Shown: piece after piece, positions 23,197 to 44,064 of the stretch | How positions within the stretch are numbered: position 1 is the first letter of the stretch | How the letters are laid out: every line of letters starts with the position of its first letter | Source of the DNA: Spirogloea muscicola | Lineage: Eukaryota > Streptophyta > Zygnematophyceae > Spirogloeales > Spirogloeaceae | DNA: 44,420 nucleotides | Reading direction: 5' to 3' | NCBI GenBank assembly: GCA_009602725.1 | Contig: WELB01000270.1 | Span: 117,940 to 162,359, forward strand | The notes under the pieces: generated by a model | What the model was told of the DNA's origin: nothing | What the model saw: the letters and a program-made list of their open reading frames with translations, nothing else | Databases searched by the model: none | Translations under genes and position numbers: made by a program

Positions 23197-23569
23197 TATG
23201 TAAGGCGGCGGGCGGAGGCCCGGGGCCTTAGGACGCGGAGCTGGACTGCAAGCGAGGATCAAGAGACTGGAAGCACGATGCACAAGGCGTCTTGGATTAC
23301 TGGAGGGGCAAGAGTACAGAGTGCTCGAGAGGTGAGCAGGCAGGATACAGATTGCTGGAGATGGGGGCCCAAGAGGGGCCCCCCTCCTTATATAGCCTAG
23401 CCTCACTAGAGCCTCTGTAAAGATCTAGAAGTTGCAGGAGGACGTTCCCATGCCCGGGGTCCCTCGGGAACCCTCTAGAGGAGCCCAGATTAGGGTTAGG
23501 GCTGACTAGGCTGGATTTAGGCTTAGGGCGCGGGGCGCCGGCTCGGGCTAGGGCGCAATTCATGACAGG
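23133..23569. mobile_element. 437-base insertion in helicase pseudogene exon 11
   Basis: It splits the motif V exon between [10 protein letters not shown] and ISMVRSN. GACAGG flanks it at 23127-23132 and 23564-23569, a probable 6-base target-site duplication. Inside are two identical 66-base direct repeats, a TATATAG box near 23391, and a degenerate telomere-like tract (GATTAGGGTTAGGG, 23488-23528). It has no coding capacity. It could be a small non-autonomous element or a solo LTR, but it lacks clear TG...CA ends. Confidence 0.6.
23305..23370 (+). repeat. 66-base direct repeat, copy 2
   Basis: Second copy of the repeat at 23131-23196, 108 bases after it ends. The perfect identity points to a recent duplication or gene conversion, in contrast to the decayed exon around it. 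Confidence 0.85.
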
Positions 23570-23943
23570 CTATGATAATCAGCATGGTCCGCTCAAATGG
23601 CAGAGGAAAGGTGAAGATGTAAAAGACTATCATTGCTACCTCAGCTCATGTAGCACAAAGAGCAAGGAATCTGCTAAGACATTTGCTGCTACAAGTATCT
23701 GATGAACACTGAAATGTTTGGTCCAAATGAAAGTCTGAGTAGTGCATTAGCTTTTGTGCTGCAGGTGGGTTTTCTGGCTGAAAGGCGCCGGATGAATGTG
23801 GCAGGACACGAGCGAGGCGCCAGTGCTGCGTCGTTTGTAATCGTGACACAGTGAAACATGACGTGTTCTTGAAAGACATGATTGACTACTTTGAGGCTCA
23901 TGGAGAGCTCCACAGTGCCAAGGGGATTTACCCCCAGCATTGA

Positions 23944-24941
23944 AGTTATTTGCCTGACAAGGCACGCAAAGCACTCATGAAGGGGACTTGATGGCGACAT
24001 GCAAAAGCCGAGAGCCAGGTGACAGCCAGTTGCATGGAGGTGCTCGGCGTTGCTACATCTCAAATCAGCACATACATCTCACGTTGCTCTCTTGTGGTTC
24101 TGCACTTCCCTTGACACACTTCTCTTGACAATGTTTATGTCATGTGCTGAGGGCAGGCAAGTGGAGAACACCAGCAGCAGCTTGGCAGCAGCAACTTGGA
24201 CAGATAAGCAGGGCAGTTTCAGCTCTTGCCAGACCAGTCATGGCAGGCACGTCTGGCTGCCTTTGCATGAGGTCTCAGGTGGCAAGCAAGCCCCTGCTAG
24301 AAGATGCTAGTGATAGTTGTGGCACATTGAAGGAGGCAGCGCGAGGTGAGCAAAGAGGTGTACAGGTTTTTGGCCTGCAATATTCTGCTGGCCCTTGTCG
24401 CCTCTGCAGCCCCCTTATTAAGCAAGAATGCAGCACTTCTTCGACTGACCCTGCCGCTATCACCTCCTACCAGCCGCAGTCGACATCTTTGGCTGCAGTG
24501 GTCCTCGTTTTGTAACCTTACTCTAGGGTGTTGCTGGCCCTATTCCGGCCCATTCGGACTTATTACCACTCTTTTGGGTTAGCTTTCACAGCCCTCGACC
24601 CATTTGTATGAGCTCACTCTCTTTGATTGGGCACCTCCTTTAAAGGCAAGAGCTGTGGCAAGACGGGCTGGCTGTTCACAGCCCTTGCCCCCTTTGAAAG
24701 AAAGTGTACTCCCAGAACCCCTGAACCCACGAGGAGCTTACTTGCCACCTGAGACCCCATGCAAAGGCAGCAGGACGTGCCTGCCATGAGTAGTCTGGCA
24801 AGAGCGGAGACTGGCCCTGCTCAATTTGTCCAAGTTGCTGCTGCCGAGCTGCTGCTGGTGTACTCCACTTGCCTGCCCCTCAGCACATTGACAGGCACAT
24901 TAGAAGAAATTGTGTAAGGGAAGTGCAGAACCACAAGGGAG
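23944..24941. other. Centre of the inverted helicase duplication (B/C flanks and spacer)
   Basis: About 23944-24330 (+) and 24941-24720 (-) are homologous 3' flanks of copies B and C: GCAAAAGCCGAGAGCCAGG, GGTTCTGCACTTCCC and GGCAGGCAAGTGGAG occur in both. The spacer between holds two LINE-type hairpin units in plus orientation (about 24575-24593 and 24665-24683). No gene is recognised. Confidence 0.65.
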
Positions 24942-27536
24942 TCACATGAATTGCATGTGCTGACTAGATGCAGCAAACTGAGCACCTCCATGCGACTGGC
25001 TGTCACCTGGCTCTCGGCTTTTGCATGTCGCTATCACGTCCCCTTCATAAGTGCTTTGCGCGCCTTGTAATGCGAAATTTTCATGCTGGGGGTGAAGTTC
25101 TACTGCACTGAGGAGCGCTTCGTGAACCTCAAAGTAATCAACCATGTCCTTTAAGAACTCGTCATGTGTCACTGTGTCGCGATCACAAATGACGCAGCAC
25201 TGGCGCCTAGCTCGTGTCACTGCCACATTCATCCGGCGCCTTTCGGCCAGGAAACCCACCTGCAGCACAAAATCAAATCCACTACTCGTGAGTTTCCATG
25301 TGGACTATGCAATTCAGTGTTCATCAGATACTTGTAGCAGCAAATGTCTTAGCAGAATCCTTGCTCTTTGTGCTACATGAGCTGAGGTAGCAATGATAGT
25401 CTTTTACATCTTCACCTCTCCTCTGCCATTTGAGCGGACCATGCTGATTGTAGTAGCCTCTTTCTTGCGGCCCTGAAAGCCGTCAACTGTGAATTTCTCC
25501 ACAGGAGCCAGCACCTGCTTACTGCCCCTCAGCTCCTTGAGGCATGTAACCTGTCAAAGCAAGAGCATCTGAAGCTGGAAGACAGCAGCTAGACTGCTGT
25601 CCTGCAGTAAGTGCATTGCCTATACCTCCGCATTGTGACTATACAGCCAGCAAGATACTGCATAAACAGCAAAAAGCGCAAGGTTAGTGAAGTCGCATGT
25701 TTCAGTGACTTCACTTCTGCCATAATTTTCATCAGATCTCGACCGCACTGTCCAGCCTTCTTTTATTCAGGCTTGCACAAGTCCATGCCCATATGGAGAG
25801 TACTGCCTCCACAGCTGTCCTTTGACAGTCAAGAAGAGCCAGATCTTGAGACTGAAGGGGTCATCAAAGTTTGAAAAATTTGCATTGAGCAGACCTGTGC
25901 ACTGTAGGGCGTTATGATGCCAATGTTGGCTGCCGCTATCCCTGAATCAAGTAGCCTCTCAGCGTAAGCAATAACGACGTGAGCCTCGCCGTCATTCTGC
26001 CAGCTGTCCCCTTCCTCCCCCCTAGCCTCCTCCATGTCACACCTGTCCAGCATCACGGTTTGTCACAAGATGAACGCTCATGCGCCACATGTGATCACTC
26101 TGACATGATCAAGAAAGCTGCCGTAGTCGTGAAGGAATTCCATTAATTTGCGCACTCACATCACAGATGAAGGAGTCTGAGCCTTGCAATTCTGAGTTCA
26201 TTGCAACACACCCAGTTGTATCAACAGGAACAAGTGTTGCTTCAGAGGTTGCCGTCCCTGACACGCCATCCAAGCCCAGTAGCTTGTGCCCAGCAACGAG
26301 GCTGTGAGCTTTCACCTATATGGGTACTTGTACCAGAGGAGTTGCCGAATTAGTGCTGGAGTGATTGTTGCACATTATTGCAGCTCAAAGGGGTCCTTGT
26401 TTGTACCTGATTGCACGTATATGTGTCATCGTACCACTAGGCTGAGAGTATAACATATTTGCGGCTCATTTCCATTTGAGCAAGTCACTTTCAGGCACTT
26501 GGGAAGATTCAGATTCAGCTCTCATTCTGTCAAGATAACCGTCTAGTTCCGATCTCAGCCCCAGACTCCAACACATACCTTGCCGCTGTAGAGGGCCTCC
26601 GACGACCACCGCATGATATTCTCATGCATGCGGTACTGTACGTCCAGGAGCGATGTGATGGCGTCCCCGTAAAAGTCGGACAACCTCTCAAAGAGCGTCA
26701 CTCTTAGGCCCAGTCGCTCGGCCTCCTTGCTCAGGACTGTCGGCGGCAGCTGCAGATGGTCGCCTGCAAACACGCATCGCCTGTCCTTGAGCAAAGCTAT
26801 CCAGCTGGCTGCCTCAAGCGCTTGAGCCGCCTCGTCTACGACGATCACATCAAACGTCACTTCCTGGAACAAGATGAACTGCACGTTGTGAATGATCTAT
26901 CTGTATCAAGAACATCTCATCTGCGTATGGGGTAGATTCTGAACAGAGATCAATGAGCCTCTGGTTGACTGCCTCAAGACTGCGCAGTAAGTCGTACTGA
27001 CTTTGACCAATGTGGCTTGCTTAGCATGCACATATGTGGAGGCTATATCCTGGTGAGTAATTGTGACAATGGCATGTGGGGACGCATACATGGGCAGCAC
27101 TTACGTGCAGAAGCTTGGATGAAGCGCCAGTAAGAGTTGCAAGTATGACTTTGCTGTTCTTGATGATGGCAGCAACAGCCGGCTCCTGGCGTCCGCGCTC
27201 CTCCATGGCCAGCCAGCGCAAATGCCGTCGCATGTTTGCCCTCTCTCTGCGGTCTTCGGTTTTCAGAAGCTTGTCCTCAAGGTGCTGGACAGAGAAAGAG
27301 CAATTGCTTGCAATCAACAACTCGTTAGACAAAGTCATCAAGGTGCCATGTCCTAGAAGCTCCTGCAACCATGCAAGGATGACACTAGCTAGCAACCACG
27401 GCAATCTGACAAATACAATTTGGTCAAGGAAATTGCCCAAGAGCTGCCTTGCACCTTCATCTGCTTGCGGGCATGTTGGGCGATGACGCTGTTGTCAGTC
27501 CGTAGGACTTGCGCATCCAGCGAGCAATCGTGGAGT
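24942..27536 (-). pseudogene. IGHMBP2/SMUBP-2-like helicase, copy C (5'-truncated)
   Basis: Exons: about 27536-27455 (partial exon 6, from CSLDAQVLR), 27284-27105, 26863-26579, 26315-26212, 26042-25895, 25550-25416 and 25259-24942. All retained exons have the same lengths as in B or A, join in phase and have no stop. Motifs II (DEAAQ), III ([10 protein letters not shown]), [21 protein letters not shown] and VTRARR are intact. Exons 1-5 and the start of exon 6 are missing, including Walker A and motif Ia, so no ATPase can be made. The last exon runs 48 residues beyond the stop position of copy A. The 5' break abuts a LINE at about 27540. It is called a pseudogene because the catalytic half is lost, but the remaining frame is open. 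Confidence 0.82.
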
Positions 27537-27540
27537 GGGC

Positions 27541-28205
27541 ACTGTCGAAGGCGTCACATTGTCACCACGTCCAGGATGAGGCGCGGTCCGCCAGCCAGTG
27601 GAGTGGCCAGGAGGTCGACCCGTCTGGGGTGGAGATCGTCCTCCTTTTGTTGTAGCGGCATTGGCGAGGAGTTCTCGGCGGCCACCGAGAAGCCTGCCTC
27701 ACGAGGATGCCATGGCGTCGCGGAGGCAATTGTGCGCAGCGGAAACTTCGACCCCCAAACTTGGTTGTTACCACGCCGGGCGGAGGCCTACGAGTCATCG
27801 CTGGCGTGGTCACCACAGACGTGGTTGCCGGCTCCATTCTGGGGCTTCCTGCTTCGAAGGCTGGGCATGCAGCAATGGACGCTCGTTGCGAAGAGGCTAA
27901 GTACGCGGACCACCAGGAAGGGGACGAGTTTCTTTCACCGGCCGTCGATGCACGGGGCTTATGGGCCCCAGTGGCTAGACCTGTTAGCCTGGCTTGCACG
28001 ACGGGCTGTGTCCTGCAGGCGGGGCTGGCGGACCGACTTCAACGCCGCAGGCTCGCTAGAGCAGGCTTTTCACATGTGCCTTCCCACATCCCTCCAGCCT
28101 TCCATGATCCACGCCTTGCATCTGCGTGCTGGCCGTGCTCTAGCTGCAACCTTTGGCTTTCGTCAAGGGGATTGCCAGGCTAGTCGTTTGACTTGCGCCT
28201 ACTAA
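27541..28205 (+). mobile_element. LINE 3' copy with inverted 5' part
   Basis: 27541-27720 reads on the minus strand: AGFSVAAENSSPMPLQQ, PRRVDLLATPLAGGPRL, LDVVT. 27720-28205 reads on the plus strand: GVVTTDVV, EEAKYADHQEGDEF, MHGAYGPQWLDLLAWLARR, LHLRAGRALAATFG, ending RLTCAY with a stop at 28203-28205. The upstream part of the ORF is thus flipped relative to the downstream part, with the switch near the DVVTT codons. This is the form made by twin priming in human L1. Confidence 0.7.
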
Positions 28206-28345
28206 GCAGAGGTTACCAAGTTATTATCCTACATGACCCTTGCTTAAACATGTCTTTCAGCGCTATTCAGCCCCTTCGGACCTTGACTATCTTCTGGCTG
28301 GCTGTTCGCAGCCCGCGCCCCCCTTGTAGAGAGCCACTTTCCCAA
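28206..28345 (+). repeat. LINE 3' UTR, single hairpin unit
   Basis: After the stop codon comes a TTTCAGCGCTATTCAGCCCC block and a hairpin GGCTGGCTGTTCGCAGCC at about 28295-28313, then CGCGCCCC. It has the same order and orientation as the other tails. Confidence 0.65.
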
Positions 28346-28360
28346 ACTTCAGCGTTTGTG

Positions 28361-28528
28361 TTAAGGTTTGAAGCCGTCTATCCTGGTAAACAGCCGAAAG
28401 GAGGGCGACTCTGAGGCCGATGGCCAGCGCAAGATGACGGCATGCAGCGCGGGCCGCCGGAGTTCGGATGCCAGTTTCTTGAGGTGGTGGACGGGCACCC
28501 ACGGGCCCAGGTCGTGCATCCGCAGCAG
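28361..28528 (-). CDS. Possible terminal exon of an unrecognised gene
   Basis: From an acceptor-like GCCGCAG the minus strand reads LLRMHDLGPWVPVHHLKKLA, then SELRRPALHAVILRWPSAS, and a TAA at 28361-28363. Composition and GC content look coding, but I recognise no family. The Lys/Ala-rich reading just upstream (MISEEAREAAAAEKAAA, 28590-28640) resembles a reading at 11.4 kb and may belong to an earlier exon. It could also be a chance frame in GC-rich repeat DNA. Confidence 0.25.
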   Translation of the reverse strand: MLRMHDLGPWVPVHHLKKLASELRRPALHAVILRWPSASESPSFRLFTRIDGFKP

Positions 28529-28890
28529 CTGCGGCGGCGGCGGCGGCCGCTCGGCAACTGCCTGCGCCGCCGCGCTTCCCGGCTGCCGCAGCCTTCTCGG
28601 CGGCTGCGGCCTCCCTCGCCTCCTCGGAGATCATGCGGCAGCCTCCTCAGCAAGGGCGGCTGCGTCCAAGGGAGGAGGGCTCTCAGCTCAGGGTTGTCAG
28701 GCCGTTCCGGCCGCCGCGGAAGCCGCCGAGATGTGCGGCGCCCGCGGCGCTCGCGGCGGGCGGTGGCGGCGGGGCAGCGGCGACCCGCGGGCCCCGCCCG
28801 TGGAGCCTGCCAAGTCAGCAGGCTGCCACGTGGCGCCCGCCGGATCCCGCAGGCATCAGCAGCGGGGAGATCCACGTGGACCACGGTCCA

Positions 28891-28981
28891 GGTCCGACGA
28901 CCTAGCCGCGCCCTAAAAGTGGCAAGCCTGGCCCCGGGTCCAACGACCTAAGCGCGCCCTAATTCGCAACAGCCCTGGCCC
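28891..28981 (+). repeat. Two-copy tandem repeat in the DUF599 promoter
   Basis: Units of about 45 bases (28891-28935 and 28936-28981) share GGTCC(G/A)ACGACCTA, GCGCCCTAA and CCTGGCCC. They end 40 bases before the ATG at 29021. They may be promoter elements, but function is not shown. Confidence 0.6.
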
Positions 28982-29020
28982 GAGGCCCGGCCGGAGCGCG
29001 CGGCGCGCGGCGGCGGGGTG

Positions 29021-30227
29021 ATGGCGTGGAGCGAGGCCCTGCTGGACGCCGTGCTGGTGCCGCCGGGCGTGGCGGCGCTGCTGGCGTACCACGTCTGGCT
29101 GGCCGCCGCGGTGCGCCGCCGCCCGCTCACCACCGTCGTCGGCGTCAACCACATGGTCCGCCGCGCCTGGGTGCACCACATCATGCGGGTCAGTGCTCGG
29201 CCCGCCCCCCAAAAACTCCAACAGAGCTGAGGTCCCGAACGTGCCTCCACCACGACTTCGTCTGCCTCTGGGAAGAGTCGAACCCCCGCCCTCTGCAGCA
29301 TGGGACCTCGCCCGGCAGCAGAGCCAGCTCCGGCTCCAGCTCCTTCATGCGCCGCCGCTATCGTTGCAGGAGAACGAGAAGCGCAGCATCCTGGCGGTGC
29401 AGACGCTGCGCAACTGGGTGATGGCCTCGTCGCTGCTGGCGTCCACCGCCATCGGCCTATCCACCGCCATGGCCGCGCTGCTGCGCTCCGCTCTGGACCC
29501 CGTCGTGCGGCAGGCGCTGCAGAGCTTCATCGTGGGCGCCGACTCCGACGCCGTCATCGCCGTCAAGTTCTTCTGCCTCCTCCTCTGTTTCCTCTGGGCC
29601 TTCCTCTGCTACATCCAGGTGCGCTGCGCCCTGGTCCTCGCTGCCCACACCACCACGTAAGTTGATGTGCTTCAGGACAGAGCTCCACATAGCCTGTTAT
29701 ACATCTAAGACTTGGGACTTGTATAAGTCGTGCGCTTGAGTATCTAGCTTGGCACACGCTGGCGGCCCCTTGGCCTGTTGGTGCCTCGGCCGGGCGGGCG
29801 CGCCCCAGCGCGTGCCGTTCCGTGTGGGGTGACGCCGCAGAGCATCCGCTACGTCAACCACGTCAGCTTCCTGGTGAACATCCCCATGGGGCCCGAGCTG
29901 CCGGGCTTGACGCCAGACTACGTCGCCAAGGTCCTGGAGAAGGGCTCCGACTTCTATACCGTCGGCACGCGCGGCTACCACGTCGCCTTCCCGCTCATCT
30001 GCTGGCTCTTCGGCCCCATACCCATGCTGGTCGTCTCCCTCCTCATGGTTGGTCTACTGTACAAGCTCGATACGCCCGGCGGCTACCACGCACCAACTGG
30101 CAGCAGCGGAGGCACTGCAGCGTTTGTTGGGCCTGCCTCCGAACACCGCAACAACGGCAACAGCGCTGATACTCTTGATAGCGTTCATGTAGTTGAGAAC
30201 AACCACCACCTCAAGCACGGGCTCTGA
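29021..30227 (+). CDS. DUF599 family membrane protein
   Basis: Exons 29021-29188, 29370-29618 and 29841-30227; all introns are GT-AG and phase 0, giving 267 residues. The ATG is the first in a frame that opens MAWSEALLDAV. It has the DUF599 signature GVNHMVRRAWVHHIM and KRSILAVQTLRNWVMASSLL. Four hydrophobic segments are visible: about residues 5-30, 70-95, 120-140 and 185-212. The C-terminus is hydrophilic, rich in Gly, Asn and His. DUF599 proteins occur in plants, algae and bacteria, and no biochemical role is established. The length is in the usual range. The gene lies between the LINE-rich island and the DPH4 gene and looks intact. Confidence 0.85.
29264..29325 (-). other. tRNA-like sequence in DUF599 intron 1
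   Basis: On the minus strand GGCTCTG (29325-29319) and CAGAGGC (29270-29264) can pair with one mismatch. A T-arm-like GGGGGTTCGACTCTTCC lies before the 3' side. The length of about 62 bases leaves no room for a normal D arm. It is probably a decayed tRNA or tRNA-derived repeat rather than a working gene. Confidence 0.3.
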
Positions 30228-31367
30228 TCAGCGGCATACTCGCCCTTCAATGCCTCCCTCCAGTAGGATGCAAACGCATCACATTCTTTGGCAAAGACAA
30301 TAGCTTTTCCAATATATATATTCTTTGGCCAGCAATCTGCAGCATGGCCTGCAAGGGGCAAGTAGGGCCAAGGAAAGTGCCAGGACCAACTCCATGGCAT
30401 CATGAGATGTTCATATGGTGTTACGAAGGACTGACGCAGAGGTGTACTCGGCCGGCCTGCCCTCGTGGTCAGAGCATGGAGCACGAGTCCTAAGGCCTGG
30501 GCCCTGATCCTTATAATCAAAGAATATGTGCGAGCCAGCGATTGGGCAGCACAGGAACCTTGAGTCATAGCACATTGGCAAAAAGCACATTGGCAGCATG
30601 CTGTGTGCTCAGACAAGTTGCTTGGAAAAATGTTCATGGTGGCACTCATGCGATGTACTAAAACATGGCAGCACAGAATAGATCCTCTTTTGTCCCACCT
30701 GCTGCTTGCTGTTTGTAACACAGTCAGTAACAAAGCTTTCTGCGGCGCGTGCACTTTGACATATTGGTCAAAGATAGCTAATGCTTAGCCGCTGCAGCAG
30801 AGCCTCTTGGAACTGTGGCCACGTTGCCAGACATGGAGACCCCTTACAAGGGCTCTTAACTTGACCAAAGAGCCCATTTTGCAGGAAGAACAGCTTCCTA
30901 GCAGTCTCAGCTCCACATCTCTTATTTCCTGGCAACCCAGCCGCCAAAAAGGTCGCCCTTGTGCGGCTTGACTGAGTGGGTCTGCGCGAATCTGCGACAC
31001 ACCAAGCGCGAAATAAGAAGAGACCTACCGAACCTGCCAAAATCCAAACAAGTGGGGCCTGCTTCATCCTTCCAACAATATCCTGTTTTAGCAATCTGGG
31101 GGGGCCATAATAATAGGACTTATGCACCTGCATGGCCGTCAATTGCTCTCGGTCTTTTGTACAACCGGTTGGAGCTCCCGGTCATCTTCATCCTGGCCCG
31201 GGGACGCCCGCTGTTGGCAATGGGCCATTTGCTGCCATTTGGCTGGCGTCATTGGAGGACGCGTGCACGCAAGGCAGTCCTCTGGCATGCCAGCCAAATA
31301 GCTGCAGGCTTATACAGGCAAAGTGCACACTGCATCGTGGGCTCTGCTGGGCGTCTGCAGCAGGGAG
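30228..31367. other. Intergenic, convergent 3' ends of DUF599 and DPH4
   Basis: No conserved frame or repeat is recognised. It contains the 3' UTRs of the two converging genes. Confidence 0.4.
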
Positions 31368-31967
31368 TCAGCGCGAGCCGACGGCTACGCAGATCTGGAG
31401 GGAGCAGGATCCGCAGGGGACGAGGATCTCCGCCTGCACCGCCTCCTCGGGGCCAGCACCGCCCTGCGCCTGACGTTGTCCCTGCCGCCGCTGCTGGTCG
31501 TCCTCCTCGTGCCCAGCTACTGTGGCGGCGACGTCCAAGCCTGCAGGGGGTCCATGAAGTTCGGTTTGACTGTGGAAAGACGTCTGGACTTGATGGCTTC
31601 GTGACCCTGAGACCGTCACACGAGCTGAGGCAGATGCTGCAGCAGGAACTTAAATAACGACGGCCCGCTGTTGCGCGCTATGAACGGGTTGCCAACTATG
31701 GACAAGGTCCGGGAGGCGGCAGGCAGGGCGCCGGCCGCCATGGCGGCTTTGCGGGGGCTCACCGGTGAGGCGGTAGGCGTCGCCGCAGCGGCAGGGGTGC
31801 TCGTACTCGGCCGCGCCGCCGCCGCCGTCGCCGCCGGCGCCGCCGGTAACGGCCATGTCCTCCAAGCGCACCACCTCGGAAACCGCGCCGCCGTCCTGCC
31901 GCGGCCGCCGCCGCCGCCGCCGGGCGCGCTCCAGCGCGTCGTCGTACGTGCGCCGCGCCGCCGGAGA
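31368..31967 (-). CDS. DPH4: DPH4/DNAJC24-like diphthamide biosynthesis protein, C-terminal part
   Basis: Exons: 31967-31763 (continues into the N gap) and 31540-31368, joined in phase 1 across GTGAGC...CTGCAG. The first piece opens with ARRTYDDAL, the usual end of a J domain, then SEVVRLEDMAV, and the first half of a CSL (DPH-type) zinc finger, YEHPCRCGDAYRLT. The second exon supplies the other half, EILVPCGSCSLQICV, and stops. The layout J domain + CSL finger (CxC...CxxC) is that of DPH4, which supports the first step of diphthamide synthesis on eEF2 by delivering iron/electrons and chaperone function. The linker between finger halves is longer and more Gln/Asp-rich than usual. The J domain proper must lie in the gap. 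The gene diverges from DHX29. Confidence 0.72.
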
Positions 31968-32413
31968 NNNNNNNNNNNNNNNNNNNNNNNNNNNNNNNNN
32001 NNNNNNNNNNNNNNNNNNNNNNNNNNNNNNNNNNNNNNNNNNNNNNNNNNNNNNNNNNNNNNNNNNNNNNNNNNNNNNNNNNNNNNNNNNNNNNNNNNNN
32101 NNNNNNNNNNNNNNNNNNNNNNNNNNNNNNNNNNNNNNNNNNNNNNNNNNNNNNNNNNNNNNNNNNNNNNNNNNNNNNNNNNNNNNNNNNNNNNNNNNNN
32201 NNNNNNNNNNNNNNNNNNNNNNNNNNNNNNNNNNNNNNNNNNNNNNNNNNNNNNNNNNNNNNNNNNNNNNNNNNNNNNNNNNNNNNNNNNNNNNNNNNNN
32301 NNNNNNNNNNNNNNNNNNNNNNNNNNNNNNNNNNNNNNNNNNNNNNNNNNNNNNNNNNNNNNNNNNNNNNNNNNNNNNNNNNNNNNNNNNNNNNNNNNNN
32401 NNNNNNNNNNNNN
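31968..32413. other. Assembly gap (446 N)
   Basis: Flanked on both sides by GCC/GGC-rich sequence. It must hold the DPH4 J-domain exon(s), the DHX29 start codon and the promoter region between them, so the true length may differ from the N count. Confidence 0.95.
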
Positions 32414-43392
<10,979 letters not shown>

Positions 43393-44064
43393 GCATTGCC
43401 ATCGCAATGTCGTAACATTGAGATTCACGAGTCCCACTATGAAGAGGCCGCTCACAAACCCCTACACCCGGCAATTTAACAGGCGATACATATTTGAAAT
43501 GCCTACGCAGTGGGCGGCAACAGAATAAATGACTGCATTGCCAAGTCCAGCGATGCGACTTCGAGCGAGAGAAGGTACTCTTTTATGGAGAGCAGTGGCC
43601 GAGAAGGGCCACGAGCCCAAAGAATGGAAATGGATGCATGAGAAACTGATCAAAGTCAGACTTCCGAATGGCCGCTTGAGAAAGCCTTCGAGTGCAGTCA
43701 CAGGCTCAAAACTTGGTACATACAGCATTGCTCACAGCTCAAGGTCGTGCCTACGATTCAGCAAATGTGGTGCTTGATCTTCAGCTTATGTTGCCAACTG
43801 ATCTAGCACTACATTGAGCTCCTGGCCATGCCCTTCTGTACAGAGCAGGCCGCAATGCTGGGGACTGAGTGGCTCCGCCGCAAGCTTATTGTACATGCTC
43901 TGCGCGGCTTGGCACCAGGGCAGTCACATTATTGGAATGCGATCAGCTGGTTGCATCACAGTAAGTGAGTAATGGAAAGCCTGACTGTGACTTGAGGGCC
44001 TGACGAGGCCAGGGAAAAAGCATGCCTCGCGGCCTAGTCACTGGCTCAGTACGGTGTGACGCTG
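43393..44064. other. Intergenic, 3' flank of DHX29
   Basis: It holds short open frames (one at 43529-43777, about 82 codons, Lys/Arg-rich) but no family I recognise and no repeat. It converges with the minus-strand gene at the right edge. Confidence 0.35.

Larger units (their letters stand above)
18645..23943 (+). pseudogene. IGHMBP2/SMUBP-2-like helicase, copy B (pseudogene)
   Basis: Collinear with copy A. Exons: 18645-18828 (ATG...), 19099-19417, 19784-19959, 20154-20330, 20543-20821, 20954-21166, 21328-21507, 21746-22030, 22293-22396, 22564-22707, 23037-23132 plus 23570-23610, and 23765-23943. Lesions: a 10-base deletion in exon 2; indels netting +2 in exon 3; an A-rich insertion before, and a one-base loss right after, Walker A GPPGTGKT in exon 5; nonsense TAG at 21367-21369 in exon 7; a 4-base loss in exon 10; a 437-base insertion in exon 11; a one-base loss in motif VI of exon 12. 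Exons 4, 6, 8 and 9 are still clean and similar to copy C. It was therefore functional until fairly recently and now cannot encode a helicase. Confidence 0.88.

Noticed and set aside
23133-23569. Insertion as a confident solo LTR
   Set aside because: It has a TATA-like box but no TG...CA termini and no primer-binding site; the class is left open.
18645-27536. B/C inverted repeat as a pure assembly palindrome
   Set aside because: The arms differ by many substitutions and indels, B has a private insertion and C a private truncation, so they are old distinct copies.
28368-28951. Several overlapping long GC-rich frames
   Set aside because: All strands and frames are open because of GC content; they are Arg/Pro-rich with no domain, so only a possible short exon was kept.
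31323-31604. Plus-strand frame with a hydrophobic stretch (LPPLLVVLLVP)
   Set aside because: It is antisense to the DPH4 zinc-finger exon, which is supported by conserved cysteines and a phase-matched intron.
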